Assembly: GCA_903828565.1 (NCBI GenBank)
Contig: CAIKMQ010000047.1
Coordinates: 1 to 57,225, forward strand
DNA: 57,225 nt
DNA from: an uncultured Leptolinea sp.
GTDB lineage: Bacteria > Chloroflexota > Anaerolineae > Anaerolineales > Anaerolineaceae
Reading direction: 5' to 3'
Shown: piece by piece, positions 8,101 to 15,555 of the stretch
Layout of the letters: each line of letters opens with the position of its first letter
Numbering within the stretch: the first letter of the stretch is position 1
Position numbers and translations under genes: made by a program
The notes under the pieces: generated by a model
The model's database searches: none
Told to the model about the DNA's origin: nothing
What the model saw: only the letters and a program-made list of their open reading frames with translations

Positions 8101-10534
8101 ACTTAGCCGAAGTAAGGCCGATGCCATAGTTGATCCGCCAGCGCATATCTTCTGTAAGCAATGGCGATTCAGCAAGAGATCTGTAAGCATCATTTGCTTG
8201 AGAAAAAAGACCAAGCAGCGTGTTTAGATCGGCATCGAGAAGTAAAGCCATCGGATGATCAGGCTGTATTTCCAACCCGGTTAATAGGTACTCCTGGACT
8301 GTATGGAGGTCTATTTCACCACGGGTTTTATATACGACAATAGCGGAAGTAACGAAGTCGAGATATGGGGCGATCTGAGCGGGTTTCTGAGAAACAATGG
8401 ATAATAACGGTTCGTAAGCCGCGGCAAGATCACCAGATGCCAATAAAGCGGTGGCATAAGCTTGTAACAATCCCGGATGATCTGGAGCATTAATCAAGGC
8501 TTTACGATATATGGCGAGGGCTAATGCGGTTTTACCCACAAGTTGCAGCATAGAACCAGCTTTACATACAAGGTTCACATTGGAAGGCGCTATCTCAAGG
8601 GAATGTAATGTATATGGGAGCGCATCTGTATATGCACCGATGGATGCGTACTGGTCTCCCAACATTGCGCAAAGCTCAGAAGAATCCGGGCATGAACGTA
8701 AACCCGAGCGTAAAGTATCGATGCTTTTGGCACTATCTCCCTGTGAAGCATAATATCCGGCTAAAGCCAGCCAGGGCTCCTCGGAGGATGGGTCGGCGGA
8801 TAATGCCTGTTCATACGCATGGATCGCCTTTTGGATTTCTCCCTGAGCCATCCATATATCGCCAGACAGCGTATAGATGGCCGCATCCGGTTCATTCGAT
8901 TGGATAAGTTGATCGCTGATGGCAGCAGCCTTTGCCAGGTCATTTAGTACCAGAGCAGTGCGTGCATACTCCAGCCAGTCATTAAGGGTGGGTGATTCGG
9001 GTCCGGTATCAGTACGGGTGATCATCTCCCATTGCACCAACGCATCTTCTAGCCTTCCGGCAATTGATAATGCATGGGCATATACACGTCTTGCGGGTCG
9101 GTTTGTAGGCTCTAGCAGCAAAACGGATTCTGCGCTGAGTAGAGCGGCTTCAGTTTCTCCGGTTTTAAGTTCATCTTCAGCCAGCCAGATACTGTACTCG
9201 ACAATAAACGAGCTATTTTGGGCGAGAGACTTAGAGAGATCTTTCGACAGATCAAAATACCCCAATTGGTGTAGAAAGCCACGCACTCGACCAATTTCTG
9301 GCAGGCTGAGAGCAGGGTTCCCGCTAGACATGGCTGCAGATTTAGCAAATAGCCTGGCACTCTCACTGTCCCCATGAGATTTGGCTAACACACAACGCGC
9401 CAGAAGAGAAATTGGATGATCTGAAGCTTTGAGGAGTTCATCCAATTCCATCAAATTAGTGCCTTCAGGTAACCCCGCAAGAATCATCTCAGCGGTAGCC
9501 AATGCCGAAGTAGACAGCTTATAGGAAAGGTCGATCCAGGGATTGATTCCTTTCTGAGGAGACGTTTTCCGAAGTTGATTTGCCTGAATCCGTGCTAATA
9601 ACCCCTGAAGCAGTGAATTCTTATGATTTAGCAGAGCGGAGTATTGGTCATCAGCGCCGGCAAGTTCGTATAGATTTAGCCAGAGATCGATGGTGGAAAA
9701 ATCAGGATCATATGCTTCATCCACCAGCGGATCAGAATATCTGGAATTAACTGCCAGGCTATGAAGGTAATCGTTATACGCAGGGGAATTCTCACCCTGT
9801 GAACCCAGCTGACTGTTATCAATAAAATCGCTGGCTAAAGCGCGTGCCAGTTGAGGATGAATTGTTCGCAGGTAGTGCAACCAGGAAACGAGGTGACGCA
9901 ATTCCTCTCCTGCATTAGCAGATATGAAGGTTTTTAGAAGTGACTCAAAGGGGAGAACTTGAGTCAGTATGATAGCGGAAATGAATGGATAGTACTCTTT
10001 TTCGGTCGTATGTGCGCTTATCGATTTAAACTCATTTAGAAGGTCAGGGGACTGTCCAAACCAGGAATAAATGATCGAAAATGGTGTTTTCCAGCAGGAA
10101 GGAGAGAATTGGTGCGTTGTGTTCGCTCGCGTGATCTCATCAACCATCCCTGACCAGCTGCCAGTCAATCGAAACCTCTCGCGGAGTGCCAGAGCTAATA
10201 AGCCGGCTTCAGAAAGGGTTACGGGAGGTGTTCCGGATTTGGCAGTTTTTTGGTAAGAAGTAGAAGTCTGCTGTCTGACTTCTGAAGGCAACGGAGCCAG
10301 CGGTTCTCTAGCGATATTATCAGGCTCCGGATAATCTATGGAATAAAGGCAAAATTGCCCGATATTCCAATGGGTAGGGTTAGAGCCTGCATACTCTGCA
10401 AAAGTTGCCAGAAAATCTCCCCGGTTCACCGCTTCCCGTAGAAGAGAATCCTGGTGGATTGACCGTGCGACATCCCCTATTTGATTAGCTGGAAGATATT
10501 CCTTTAGTCTCAGCAGTAGCTCACCAGTTTCCAT
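5171..10534 (-). CDS. Giant tetratricopeptide-repeat (TPR) protein, 1787 residues
   Basis: Predicted protein-binding scaffold made almost wholly of TPR/solenoid helices. Clear repeats (for example IQKAIHAYEQALSADPSSEE, VSAIQYFKAAGSIDNSKSEL, ALASIDRAITLAPDLPEPL, AEAMLRKAAELSNEDVAVL) occur in two blocks, roughly residues 430-1120 and 1400-1780; the first 400 residues and the middle (1130-1390) are helical but degenerate. No enzyme motif, signal peptide or TM helix is visible. GAGGAAG precedes the ATG. It lies 21 nt after the small membrane protein gene and 12 nt before the protease gene, whose N-terminus is also TPR-like. I infer that it holds or regulates the protease, possibly near the membrane. 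No specific family is recognised. Confidence 0.85.
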   Translation of the reverse strand: METGELLLRLKEYLPANQIGDVARSIHQDSLLREAVNRGDFLATFAEYAGSNPTHWNIGQFCLYSIDYPEPDNIAREPLAPLPSEVRQQTSTSYQKTAKSGTPPVTLSEAGLLALALRERFRLTGSWSGMVDEITRANTTHQFSPSCWKTPFSIIYSWFGQSPDLLNEFKSISAHTTEKEYYPFISAIILTQVLPFESLLKTFISANAGEELRHLVSWLHYLRTIHPQLARALASDFIDNSQLGSQGENSPAYNDYLHSLAVNSRYSDPLVDEAYDPDFSTIDLWLNLYELAGADDQYSALLNHKNSLLQGLLARIQANQLRKTSPQKGINPWIDLSYKLSTSALATAEMILAGLPEGTNLMELDELLKASDHPISLLARCVLAKSHGDSESARLFAKSAAMSSGNPALSLPEIGRVRGFLHQLGYFDLSKDLSKSLAQNSSFIVEYSIWLAEDELKTGETEAALLSAESVLLLEPTNRPARRVYAHALSIAGRLEDALVQWEMITRTDTGPESPTLNDWLEYARTALVLNDLAKAAAISDQLIQSNEPDAAIYTLSGDIWMAQGEIQKAIHAYEQALSADPSSEEPWLALAGYYASQGDSAKSIDTLRSGLRSCPDSSELCAMLGDQYASIGAYTDALPYTLHSLEIAPSNVNLVCKAGSMLQLVGKTALALAIYRKALINAPDHPGLLQAYATALLASGDLAAAYEPLLSIVSQKPAQIAPYLDFVTSAIVVYKTRGEIDLHTVQEYLLTGLEIQPDHPMALLLDADLNTLLGLFSQANDAYRSLAESPLLTEDMRWRINYGIGLTSAKLGQVDTALAALEEAGTLNPKNYEIQQKLAETYLSSNLSKAALDAAQLALSILPDDTGNLLWYSDFCQKSGDIPEAISALQSAIAQQPENLSLLLRLGSLQIQLGETAAAVQTFNRLVEEGKLTPEQVKEAAELLAEGGHVADAIQLLHDSIQKDPAHALALLMDLVTYEKQDGNVLRAVAAIDQAIQMDSHDINLLFQKVDLLAFAGDTSSALDTLQKLLEVSSKPGVNDTVDLSENLAAIHLRIAFLLRKNGDLPGALENAQAALQLGGAEIAVEYLIADLKYNLMDMPSAREHLAGLEETESSISAPVTLLSNMIGYELFENQPDDANLLSVNSSRWQLWVSALALINNPVISRDEITLFEELQGHSCEKIYADLPLTDLHSLRLPAIAPYNLVTSSPTLIYPLINACLTLNLFKSAAWLIGQLEQSYPLDPAVNLYKMKALTCQAENARLFARLLVVAHAPDIQLLSVQNLTEFQDAFAIIHEISEIARVADYWNARGTYAFLPTADNLQAWLAFPKPFDTEFATLQDLINRKDMDQVSAFVAESPLAALQAALQISQTHPESAMEIILPHLETLLQSTDPIQLAMIAVIARESGEDQLSFEALEKALEIWPNETKWHQMAASLSQSQGSITSTKAHLLQAAKLKPDSYEIQYELGKVSLGSDDPVSAIQYFKAAGSIDNSKSELWQALAAAHLKLNDSLQALASIDRAITLAPDLPEPLVISAEISLKNKQVDLAIQKADAALRISPEHPGALIIKIKALRSKSHNETALQLIEQNLSRVVDPLPLLLEKAEIIKNKSGVKAYLSEMRRIADQYSSDEKFLKVYAYALAENDLPEEALTIAQQALQQNENQFDLQILAAHMLRATGQLDQALDHVSHAMNIENSNMDGYLEMAHIYEERRDYVKAATVYHQAIEALPLDYRPYYYLGLAMKDSKDYIGAEAMLRKAAELSNEDVAVLRQLGAIIAINLVHRA

Positions 10535-10555
10535 TCTTCCTCACTTAGCCGGGAT

Positions 10556-10879
10556 CTATAAACGTGTAACCAGGAAGTATGCTCCACCAATGAGGAGTAA
10601 CCCGAGAAAAACCAGGAAAACGCCAACGCCGGAACTGGTCCGGATTAGATCATTGAGCGCATTCAGCAAAGTAGATGCATTCCCTACAAGGCCAGAAACG
10701 TCATCGGTTATACCTTTTTGCGCCATTTTACTTGTCTGGTGTGCGAGATCTCTGACATCTTTACCAACAATCTTGGATACCAGAATATATATCCCAATGC
10801 AGATGGAGATGATGCCAAGAAGGGCTCCGCCAGTTGCCAGAGTGATGAGAAATTCCGGGATCGACATATTAAGTAACAT
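10556..10879 (-). CDS. Small two-TM membrane protein, first gene of the sigma-54 operon
   Basis: 107 residues with two hydrophobic helices (about 7-34 and 85-105) joined by a polar, amphipathic stretch (VGKDVRDLAHQTSKMAQKGI, then DDVSGLVGNASTLLNALNDL) that could form a coiled coil. The family is not recognised. The start at 10879 is supported by AGGAGG with a 5-nt spacer; that site lies in the 3' arm of the hairpin at 10885-10909. It heads the TPR/protease operon and is the obvious candidate for its membrane anchor or sensor, but this is inference from position only. Confidence 0.75.
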   Translation of the reverse strand: MLLNMSIPEFLITLATGGALLGIISICIGIYILVSKIVGKDVRDLAHQTSKMAQKGITDDVSGLVGNASTLLNALNDLIRTSSGVGVFLVFLGLLLIGGAYFLVTRL

Positions 10880-10909
10880 AAAAACCTCCTGAAAACACTA
10901 TTCAGGAGG
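10880..10909 (-). terminator. Hairpin with T5: likely regulatory-operon terminator overlapping the next gene's ribosome binding site
   Basis: A perfect 9-bp inverted repeat, CCTCCTGAA/TTCAGGAGG (10901-10909 with 10885-10893), has a 7-nt loop and is followed on the minus strand by TTTTT. It lies 28 nt after the activator stop codon, as expected for an intrinsic terminator. Its 3' arm contains the AGGAGG of the small membrane protein gene. The sigma-54 start predicted at about 10903-10905 falls inside the 5' arm. Confidence 0.65.
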
Positions 10910-10915
10910 AATCAA

Positions 10916-10931
10916 TGCAAGTATTATGCCT
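10916..10931 (-). promoter_or_regulatory. Sigma-54 (-24/-12) promoter for the membrane protein/TPR/protease operon
   Basis: The minus strand reads AGGCATAATACTTGCA: GGCA at -24 and TTGCA at -12 with exact GG-N10-GC spacing, against the consensus TGGCAC-N5-TTGCA. It lies between the activator stop (10937) and the small gene start (10879), and the predicted start is near 10903-10905. It is directly downstream of rpoN and its kinase/activator genes. No sigma-70 promoter is evident in this 57-nt gap. Confidence 0.75.
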
Positions 10932-10936
10932 GATTA

Positions 10937-12112
10937 TTATGCGAGTGTCTGAATTGAAGGCGGAAAATAGGAAACGGTCAATACAGGCTCATCACAAAAG
11001 ATCATTGCCTGTTCCAGTAAATGGGATAATTCGCGAATATTTCCCGGCCAGGAATGCCTGGAAAACGCCTGCAATACAATTGGGTGGACATCCGTGATGT
11101 TGGTGCCGAGTTTTGGATTGAGTTTACGCACAAAATAACCAACCAGTTCCGGGATATCTTCGAGCCGTTCCCGTAACGCCGGCAGGTGAAGTTCAACCAC
11201 ATTCAGGCGGTAATACAGATCTTCCCTGAATTTTTGCTCTTCAACCATTTTGAGCAAATTACGATTGGAAGCACTGATGATCTGCACATCTACCGGAATG
11301 TTCGTTGTTCCGCCAACCCGGCGAATCTTTCCTTCCTCGATCGCCCGCAGCAGCTTGGATTGCATATCGAGAGACATGGATGCAATCTCATCAAAGAAGA
11401 GGATACCATTGTCTGCCATTTCCATCAGGCCGATCTTTTTCTTATTATCTGCACCGGTAAAGGCGTTAGCCTCATATCCAAATAATTCTGATTCAAGCAT
11501 AGTATCTTGAATGGCAGCACTGTTTATATCAATAAATTGCTTACCAGACCGGCAACCAGATTTGTAAATGTACTTTGCCAATACTTCTTTCCCGGTACCA
11601 TTTTCACCGGTTATCAGTAGGCGGGCACCTCTCTGTGCAGCGCGAGTGGCTCGATCAACTATTTCTTTCATGGCCGGGGTAATTCCGACGATAAAATCTT
11701 CTGTGGATGTTCGGGATGCGCGCAGCAGATACAGTTCCCGCCTCATGGACACTGCTTCCATGGCACGTTGTATGGATTGCTCCAAGCGCTCCAGGTTGAT
11801 CGGTTTAGGCATAAAATCATGAGCACCGTTTTTCATCGCCTCAACGGCCATGTCAATATCGCCATGAGCGGTGAAGATGATGGCGGGAATGTGATTGTCA
11901 CGCACCTGCGGCTCTTCAAGAAGATTTGGACCATGTCCGTCAGGCAGCCGGACATCCAGTAGCAGCACGTCCGGAGGGTTTTTACGCAGCAGATCCAAAG
12001 CCTGTTGGAATGTCTCAGCGTTTTGAACTTCATACCCTTTTGGGGTAAGAAATTTCGTCAGGAAGATCTGCATATTCTTTTCGTCTTCAACAATGAGCAG
12101 GGAACCAGACAC
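10937..12112 (-). CDS. Sigma-54-dependent response regulator (NtrC family) lacking a DNA-binding domain
   Basis: Receiver-AAA+ activator of 391 residues. Receiver domain 1-120 with phospho-acceptor Asp53 (LLLDVRLPDG) and switch residues TAHGD and KP; AAA+ domain about 143-375 with Walker A GENGTGKE (169-176), Walker B GILFFDE (236-242) and the sigma-54-contacting loop written NAFTGA (216-221) instead of GAFTGA. The chain ends about 20 residues after GNIREL, so the C-terminal Fis-type helix-turn-helix is missing. It starts with GTG (12112-12110) overlapping the kinase stop by one base, with GGAGG 7 nt upstream. It should be phosphorylated by the adjacent kinase and remodel the adjacent RpoN from solution, as HTH-less activators such as Helicobacter FlgR do. 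Confidence 0.92.
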   Translation of the reverse strand: MSGSLLIVEDEKNMQIFLTKFLTPKGYEVQNAETFQQALDLLRKNPPDVLLLDVRLPDGHGPNLLEEPQVRDNHIPAIIFTAHGDIDMAVEAMKNGAHDFMPKPINLERLEQSIQRAMEAVSMRRELYLLRASRTSTEDFIVGITPAMKEIVDRATRAAQRGARLLITGENGTGKEVLAKYIYKSGCRSGKQFIDINSAAIQDTMLESELFGYEANAFTGADNKKKIGLMEMADNGILFFDEIASMSLDMQSKLLRAIEEGKIRRVGGTTNIPVDVQIISASNRNLLKMVEEQKFREDLYYRLNVVELHLPALRERLEDIPELVGYFVRKLNPKLGTNITDVHPIVLQAFSRHSWPGNIRELSHLLEQAMIFCDEPVLTVSYFPPSIQTLA

Positions 12113-14067
12113 TATTTTCCTCCAGGATTCTTTTCTGCGGGTAGTGTAACATGAAAAACTGTACCTCCGGGAAAACTATCAACCGTGATCGACCCTTTGT
12201 GGGCAGAAACAATGCTCTTTGTCAATGCCAGACCCAACCCGGTTCCCCCCTGCGAGTGTGATACAAAAGGTTCAAAAATATGTTCGCGAAGTTCTTCTGG
12301 TATCCCCGGTCCGGTATCAGAGATCGTGATCTCGACTTCCGGGATACTGGTTGCTTCGTTGCTATTGACCATTTTTACTGCCAGAGCTCCCCCTTTGGGC
12401 ATGGCAGTGATGGCATTGTTGATGATGTTCGTAAACACGGATTCCATCGCACGCAGATCGCATAAAACCTGCCTGGCATTCGGGTCGATTTCAAGAATGG
12501 CATGGATATTGGCATTGGTGAACCGGGGGCGGTAGCGATCAAAGATTCGGTGGAATAAGCCGGCCAAGTCGCTGGGAGCAATGCGATATTCATTGAATTT
12601 TGAAAACTGAAGTACGGATTCCATTAAATGGGTCAATCTGCCTAGATCTTCAAACATCATATCGATGTAAGTTCGATTGGTATCTTCTTGAGGCAAAGCG
12701 CGACTTAACATCTGTAAACCAGTACTGATATTATTGATGGGATTGCGAACTTCATGTGCCATCACGGCAGTCAATCTTCCCAAGATCGCCTGCTGTTCCA
12801 TATGTTGGCTATTCAGGCGGATCTGTTCATGTTGACTTTCATCCCGGATCAGTAGGATCACTCCCTGCAGTTCATCATCCATGAAAACCGGGAAGGTCTG
12901 CATAACTGCGAGGAAAGATTCCCCATTGCGTCGGTGCAGGTGGGTCTCGCCCAGATGAACAGTCGGAAGCCCTTCGCGGGCATTATTTAATGCCGGAAGC
13001 AGTTCATCTGTGCCTATGATGATGGTCTCGATTGGTTCACCGCTAAGTTCTCTGGATGCGTAACCGAAGATGAATTCAGCAGCGGGGTTCACTTCCTCGA
13101 TAGATAGATCTCGTTTGAGGAGGATAATTCCTTCATTGGCACGCTGGATGACCGTATCTCGAAAGGATAACTCTTTCATGTGTTGTTGAAAAGTTATCTG
13201 CAATGTGTCGCGAATCGCGAAATGATAGAAGATCACCTCAAGGTATTTTGCCAACAAAGCAGCCCGGTTTTCAACCGATGGCAGATTGAGCGAAGAGGTA
13301 TCAGACAGGACAAAATGGCCTAAACGTGTTCCTGCCATAACGAGAGGAACATGTATCAGGTATGGAAGCTCAGCCGCCCTGGCAATACGGGAAAACTCAT
13401 CAGAAACTCGTTTGCCTGGCTGCCAGGTATCGATCTCTGTACTTTCATTGGTCTCCTCTGAAATTTCGGAAGGAAAAAATGGTGAGGGTCCTTCTCTGCA
13501 GGCTAGTTTCACAGACAGTTTTTGCTGATAGTCAATTTGGTAAATGCATTTTATACGGGCGGGGAGGATGTCATCCGTGACAGAGAGGAAAGCTTCAAGA
13601 GCTTCCTTCAGGGTATTTGCGGTGAGCGGATCTAATAAGAGTCGCACGACTTCAGGGGATTGAATGTCTTTTCTGGATATCTCGCGTGCCCGGATCAACT
13701 CGGATGGTTCGATTAATAATAACACCCTCGAAGTGGACGCATCAAGCAGGTTACAGGTGATAGTTACCTCCAATATTTCACCAGTAAATCGGCGTAGAAA
13801 ACCTGTAGTCCCTCCCTGGGGAGTAAATGAATATCGGCTCGTGTTGGGGAAAAGGGTGGAGAGGTCGCAGTTCTGCAGATCCGGTATTGAGTATCCTGAT
13901 AATCTATGGAATTCGGGGTTTACTGCGAGTATCGAATCGGACCGGCTGTCGATCACTATTGCGGGGTAATTAAGTAAATCCAATAGTGATTGAAAATCAA
14001 CCACTCCCGGGGCTTTTCCTTTCCAAGCGTAGTGATGCTGCTGTTTCGGGTCAAAAATCGGGTTCAT
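12112..14067 (-). CDS. Soluble PAS-GAF-PAS sensor histidine kinase
   Basis: Cognate kinase for the downstream activator. The 651-residue chain has a PAS domain (about 23-125), a degenerate GAF-like domain (about 145-285), a second PAS (about 305-410), a dimerisation/phospho-acceptor helix with His438 (MAHEVRNPINN) and an HATPase domain (about 535-645; N-box INNAITAM, G1 SDTGPGIP, G2 GGTGLGLAL). No TM helix is present, so the signal is cytoplasmic. The ATG overlaps the rpoN stop as ATGA (14064-14067), so rpoN, kinase and activator form one tightly coupled operon. The architecture is NtrB-like, but the ligand is unknown. Confidence 0.93.
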   Translation of the reverse strand: MNPIFDPKQQHHYAWKGKAPGVVDFQSLLDLLNYPAIVIDSRSDSILAVNPEFHRLSGYSIPDLQNCDLSTLFPNTSRYSFTPQGGTTGFLRRFTGEILEVTITCNLLDASTSRVLLLIEPSELIRAREISRKDIQSPEVVRLLLDPLTANTLKEALEAFLSVTDDILPARIKCIYQIDYQQKLSVKLACREGPSPFFPSEISEETNESTEIDTWQPGKRVSDEFSRIARAAELPYLIHVPLVMAGTRLGHFVLSDTSSLNLPSVENRAALLAKYLEVIFYHFAIRDTLQITFQQHMKELSFRDTVIQRANEGIILLKRDLSIEEVNPAAEFIFGYASRELSGEPIETIIIGTDELLPALNNAREGLPTVHLGETHLHRRNGESFLAVMQTFPVFMDDELQGVILLIRDESQHEQIRLNSQHMEQQAILGRLTAVMAHEVRNPINNISTGLQMLSRALPQEDTNRTYIDMMFEDLGRLTHLMESVLQFSKFNEYRIAPSDLAGLFHRIFDRYRPRFTNANIHAILEIDPNARQVLCDLRAMESVFTNIINNAITAMPKGGALAVKMVNSNEATSIPEVEITISDTGPGIPEELREHIFEPFVSHSQGGTGLGLALTKSIVSAHKGSITVDSFPGGTVFHVTLPAEKNPGGK

Positions 14068-15473
14068 TGCTTGGATGGATGTTTTTGGCGTAAGTGAGCA
14101 GGAAGGATGCCCTCCATAGCACGATATTTAGCTACAGTCCGCCTGGCTACGAAATATCCTTCTTTTTTAAGAAGTTCAGCCAGTTCCGTATCGCTCAGGT
14201 TTTCTTTCTCGCGAGAGATGATCTGCTGAAGCGCTGTTCGTATATGCAGGCTGCGATCGAAAAACTTTGAAAATGGGATGATCCTTCCACTCGGAAGTTG
14301 GATCGCCTTGTTTGCAACTGCTCTGGAGATCGTGGATTCGTGTACTTCCAATTCTTTTGCAAGGCTTGCTCGGGTAACTGGTTTTAGAGAGCCTTCACCA
14401 TTGTCAATGAAGTCTTTTTGCAGTACGACGACACGAGCCAGCAAACGCTCCATAGTGTGATTTCGTTGCTGGAGGCATTTCACGAAAAGAGAAGCCCGTT
14501 CAACATCCGATTTCCAATCTTCGATCTTGTCTTGCTTTACATCCTTGATGGCGCTACGAAAGAGTGGATCTACGCGTAAAGTGCCGGCTAACGGCATAAT
14601 GATCTCAACTACCAGCGGTTCGTGAATATTATTGTTCAAATGATTAATAATAATATCTGGCCGATGGTAAGTGCGATCGCTGACTTTCACATTATCGCGG
14701 GTGTCGCCCCAGTGCGACCTGCCGGGAAACGGATTTAGATTGGCCCCGATGAAATGTGCAGCTTCTTCCACAAGCTTGATCGGTTCATGTATCTGGTGAG
14801 CGATCATCGCATATTGATGACGGCTCAATAGACTCATACAATCTGTTACGACTTTTCGCGCCAGAGTCGGGATGGTCCCTGACTCTTCCAGAGATTCCAG
14901 CTGAATTAGCATGGCTTCCTGGCTGTTTGCAGAACCAACGCCAATGGGATCCGCATGTTGGATCATCTGAATGATGTTTTGTACACGGGATGGAAGAATA
15001 TGATGATACTGGGCAACTTCCAACGGCGTAATGGTCAGCAAGCCATCTTCATCCAGGTGGGTCAGAATGAAGGCAGCCAGAGCCCTATCCTGATTGGCTA
15101 GCTCCGGGGCGATCTGGCGCAGAACGTATGTTGGTAAGTCTTCGGTGGCAGCGCTGAGGTTATCTTCCGGGCGCTCTTCCACCGGCATTGAAGTACCGGT
15201 GAAGAAATCATCACGTGGCGATATAAAAACGATCGGATCCTGAGATTCTGGCTGTTTCGGCCGGGAGCAGTTGGGACAAATCTCCCTGGGATGCAAAGAA
15301 CGACCGCATCCCGGGCACCGGCGTTCATCGAGTAATTCCAGCGCCGGGTTCGCAGCAAGTTCAGAAGCGATCTTCTCCCCCAGCTCTTCGGCGGTCATAC
15401 TAAGCAGGGTCATTGTCTGCGCGAGATGAGCCGTAGTTAAATGCTGATGCACCTGTTGTTGTTTCTGATACAT
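14064..15473 (-). CDS. rpoN: RNA polymerase sigma-54 factor with an inserted zinc ribbon
   Basis: Directs RNA polymerase to -24/-12 promoters and needs an AAA+ activator. The 469-residue product has the Gln/Leu-rich activator-binding region I (1-45), a zinc-ribbon-like insert with Cys53, Cys56, Cys66 and Cys69 (CPGC and CPNC), the core-binding region (about 110-290) and the DNA-binding end with the RpoN box ARRTVAKYR near the C-terminus. The start at 15473 has GAGG 6 nt upstream and gives the normal family length; an in-frame start at 15545 would add 24 atypical residues. It has its own sigma-70-type promoter and heads the kinase/activator operon. Confidence 0.95.
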   Translation of the reverse strand: MYQKQQQVHQHLTTAHLAQTMTLLSMTAEELGEKIASELAANPALELLDERRCPGCGRSLHPREICPNCSRPKQPESQDPIVFISPRDDFFTGTSMPVEERPEDNLSAATEDLPTYVLRQIAPELANQDRALAAFILTHLDEDGLLTITPLEVAQYHHILPSRVQNIIQMIQHADPIGVGSANSQEAMLIQLESLEESGTIPTLARKVVTDCMSLLSRHQYAMIAHQIHEPIKLVEEAAHFIGANLNPFPGRSHWGDTRDNVKVSDRTYHRPDIIINHLNNNIHEPLVVEIIMPLAGTLRVDPLFRSAIKDVKQDKIEDWKSDVERASLFVKCLQQRNHTMERLLARVVVLQKDFIDNGEGSLKPVTRASLAKELEVHESTISRAVANKAIQLPSGRIIPFSKFFDRSLHIRTALQQIISREKENLSDTELAELLKKEGYFVARRTVAKYRAMEGILPAHLRQKHPSKQ

Positions 15474-15489
15474 AGAATCCTCATCTATG

Positions 15490-15518
15490 AGTATAGCTGG
15501 ATAATGAATTCGTTGCAA
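15490..15518 (-). promoter_or_regulatory. rpoN operon promoter
   Basis: On the minus strand TTGCAA (15513-15518) and TATACT (15490-15495) are separated by 17 nt. The predicted start is near 15483, about 10 nt before the rpoN ATG. The region is shared with the divergent trmFO promoter. Confidence 0.65.
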
Positions 15519-15537
15519 CAATAATGCCGCATAGGTT

Positions 15538-15555
15538 TGGTACAATTCTCACATG
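15538..15555 (+). promoter_or_regulatory. trmFO promoter, probably giving a leaderless mRNA
   Basis: TGGTACAAT (15538-15546) is an extended -10 box whose last base lies 6 nt before the trmFO ATG, so transcription should begin at or next to the start codon. No Shine-Dalgarno is present. Confidence 0.5.

Noticed and set aside
8919-9377. Plus-strand 152-codon open frame within the TPR gene
   Set aside because: Antisense shadow of repeated Ala/Leu codons; low-complexity Ser/Arg product and no promoter or ribosome site.
2378-10534. Type III-E CRISPR (Craspase) relationship because of the TPR plus caspase-fold pairing
   Set aside because: No repeat array, no Cas7-like or other cas gene in the window, and the protease region fits C25 better than CHAT.
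11029-11061. Palindromes ATTCGCGAAT and CCAGG-AATG-CCTGG about 120-150 nt upstream of the sigma-54 start, as activator binding sites
   Set aside because: They lie in the conserved WPGNIREL coding segment of the activator, and the activator itself has no DNA-binding domain, so coding constraint explains them.
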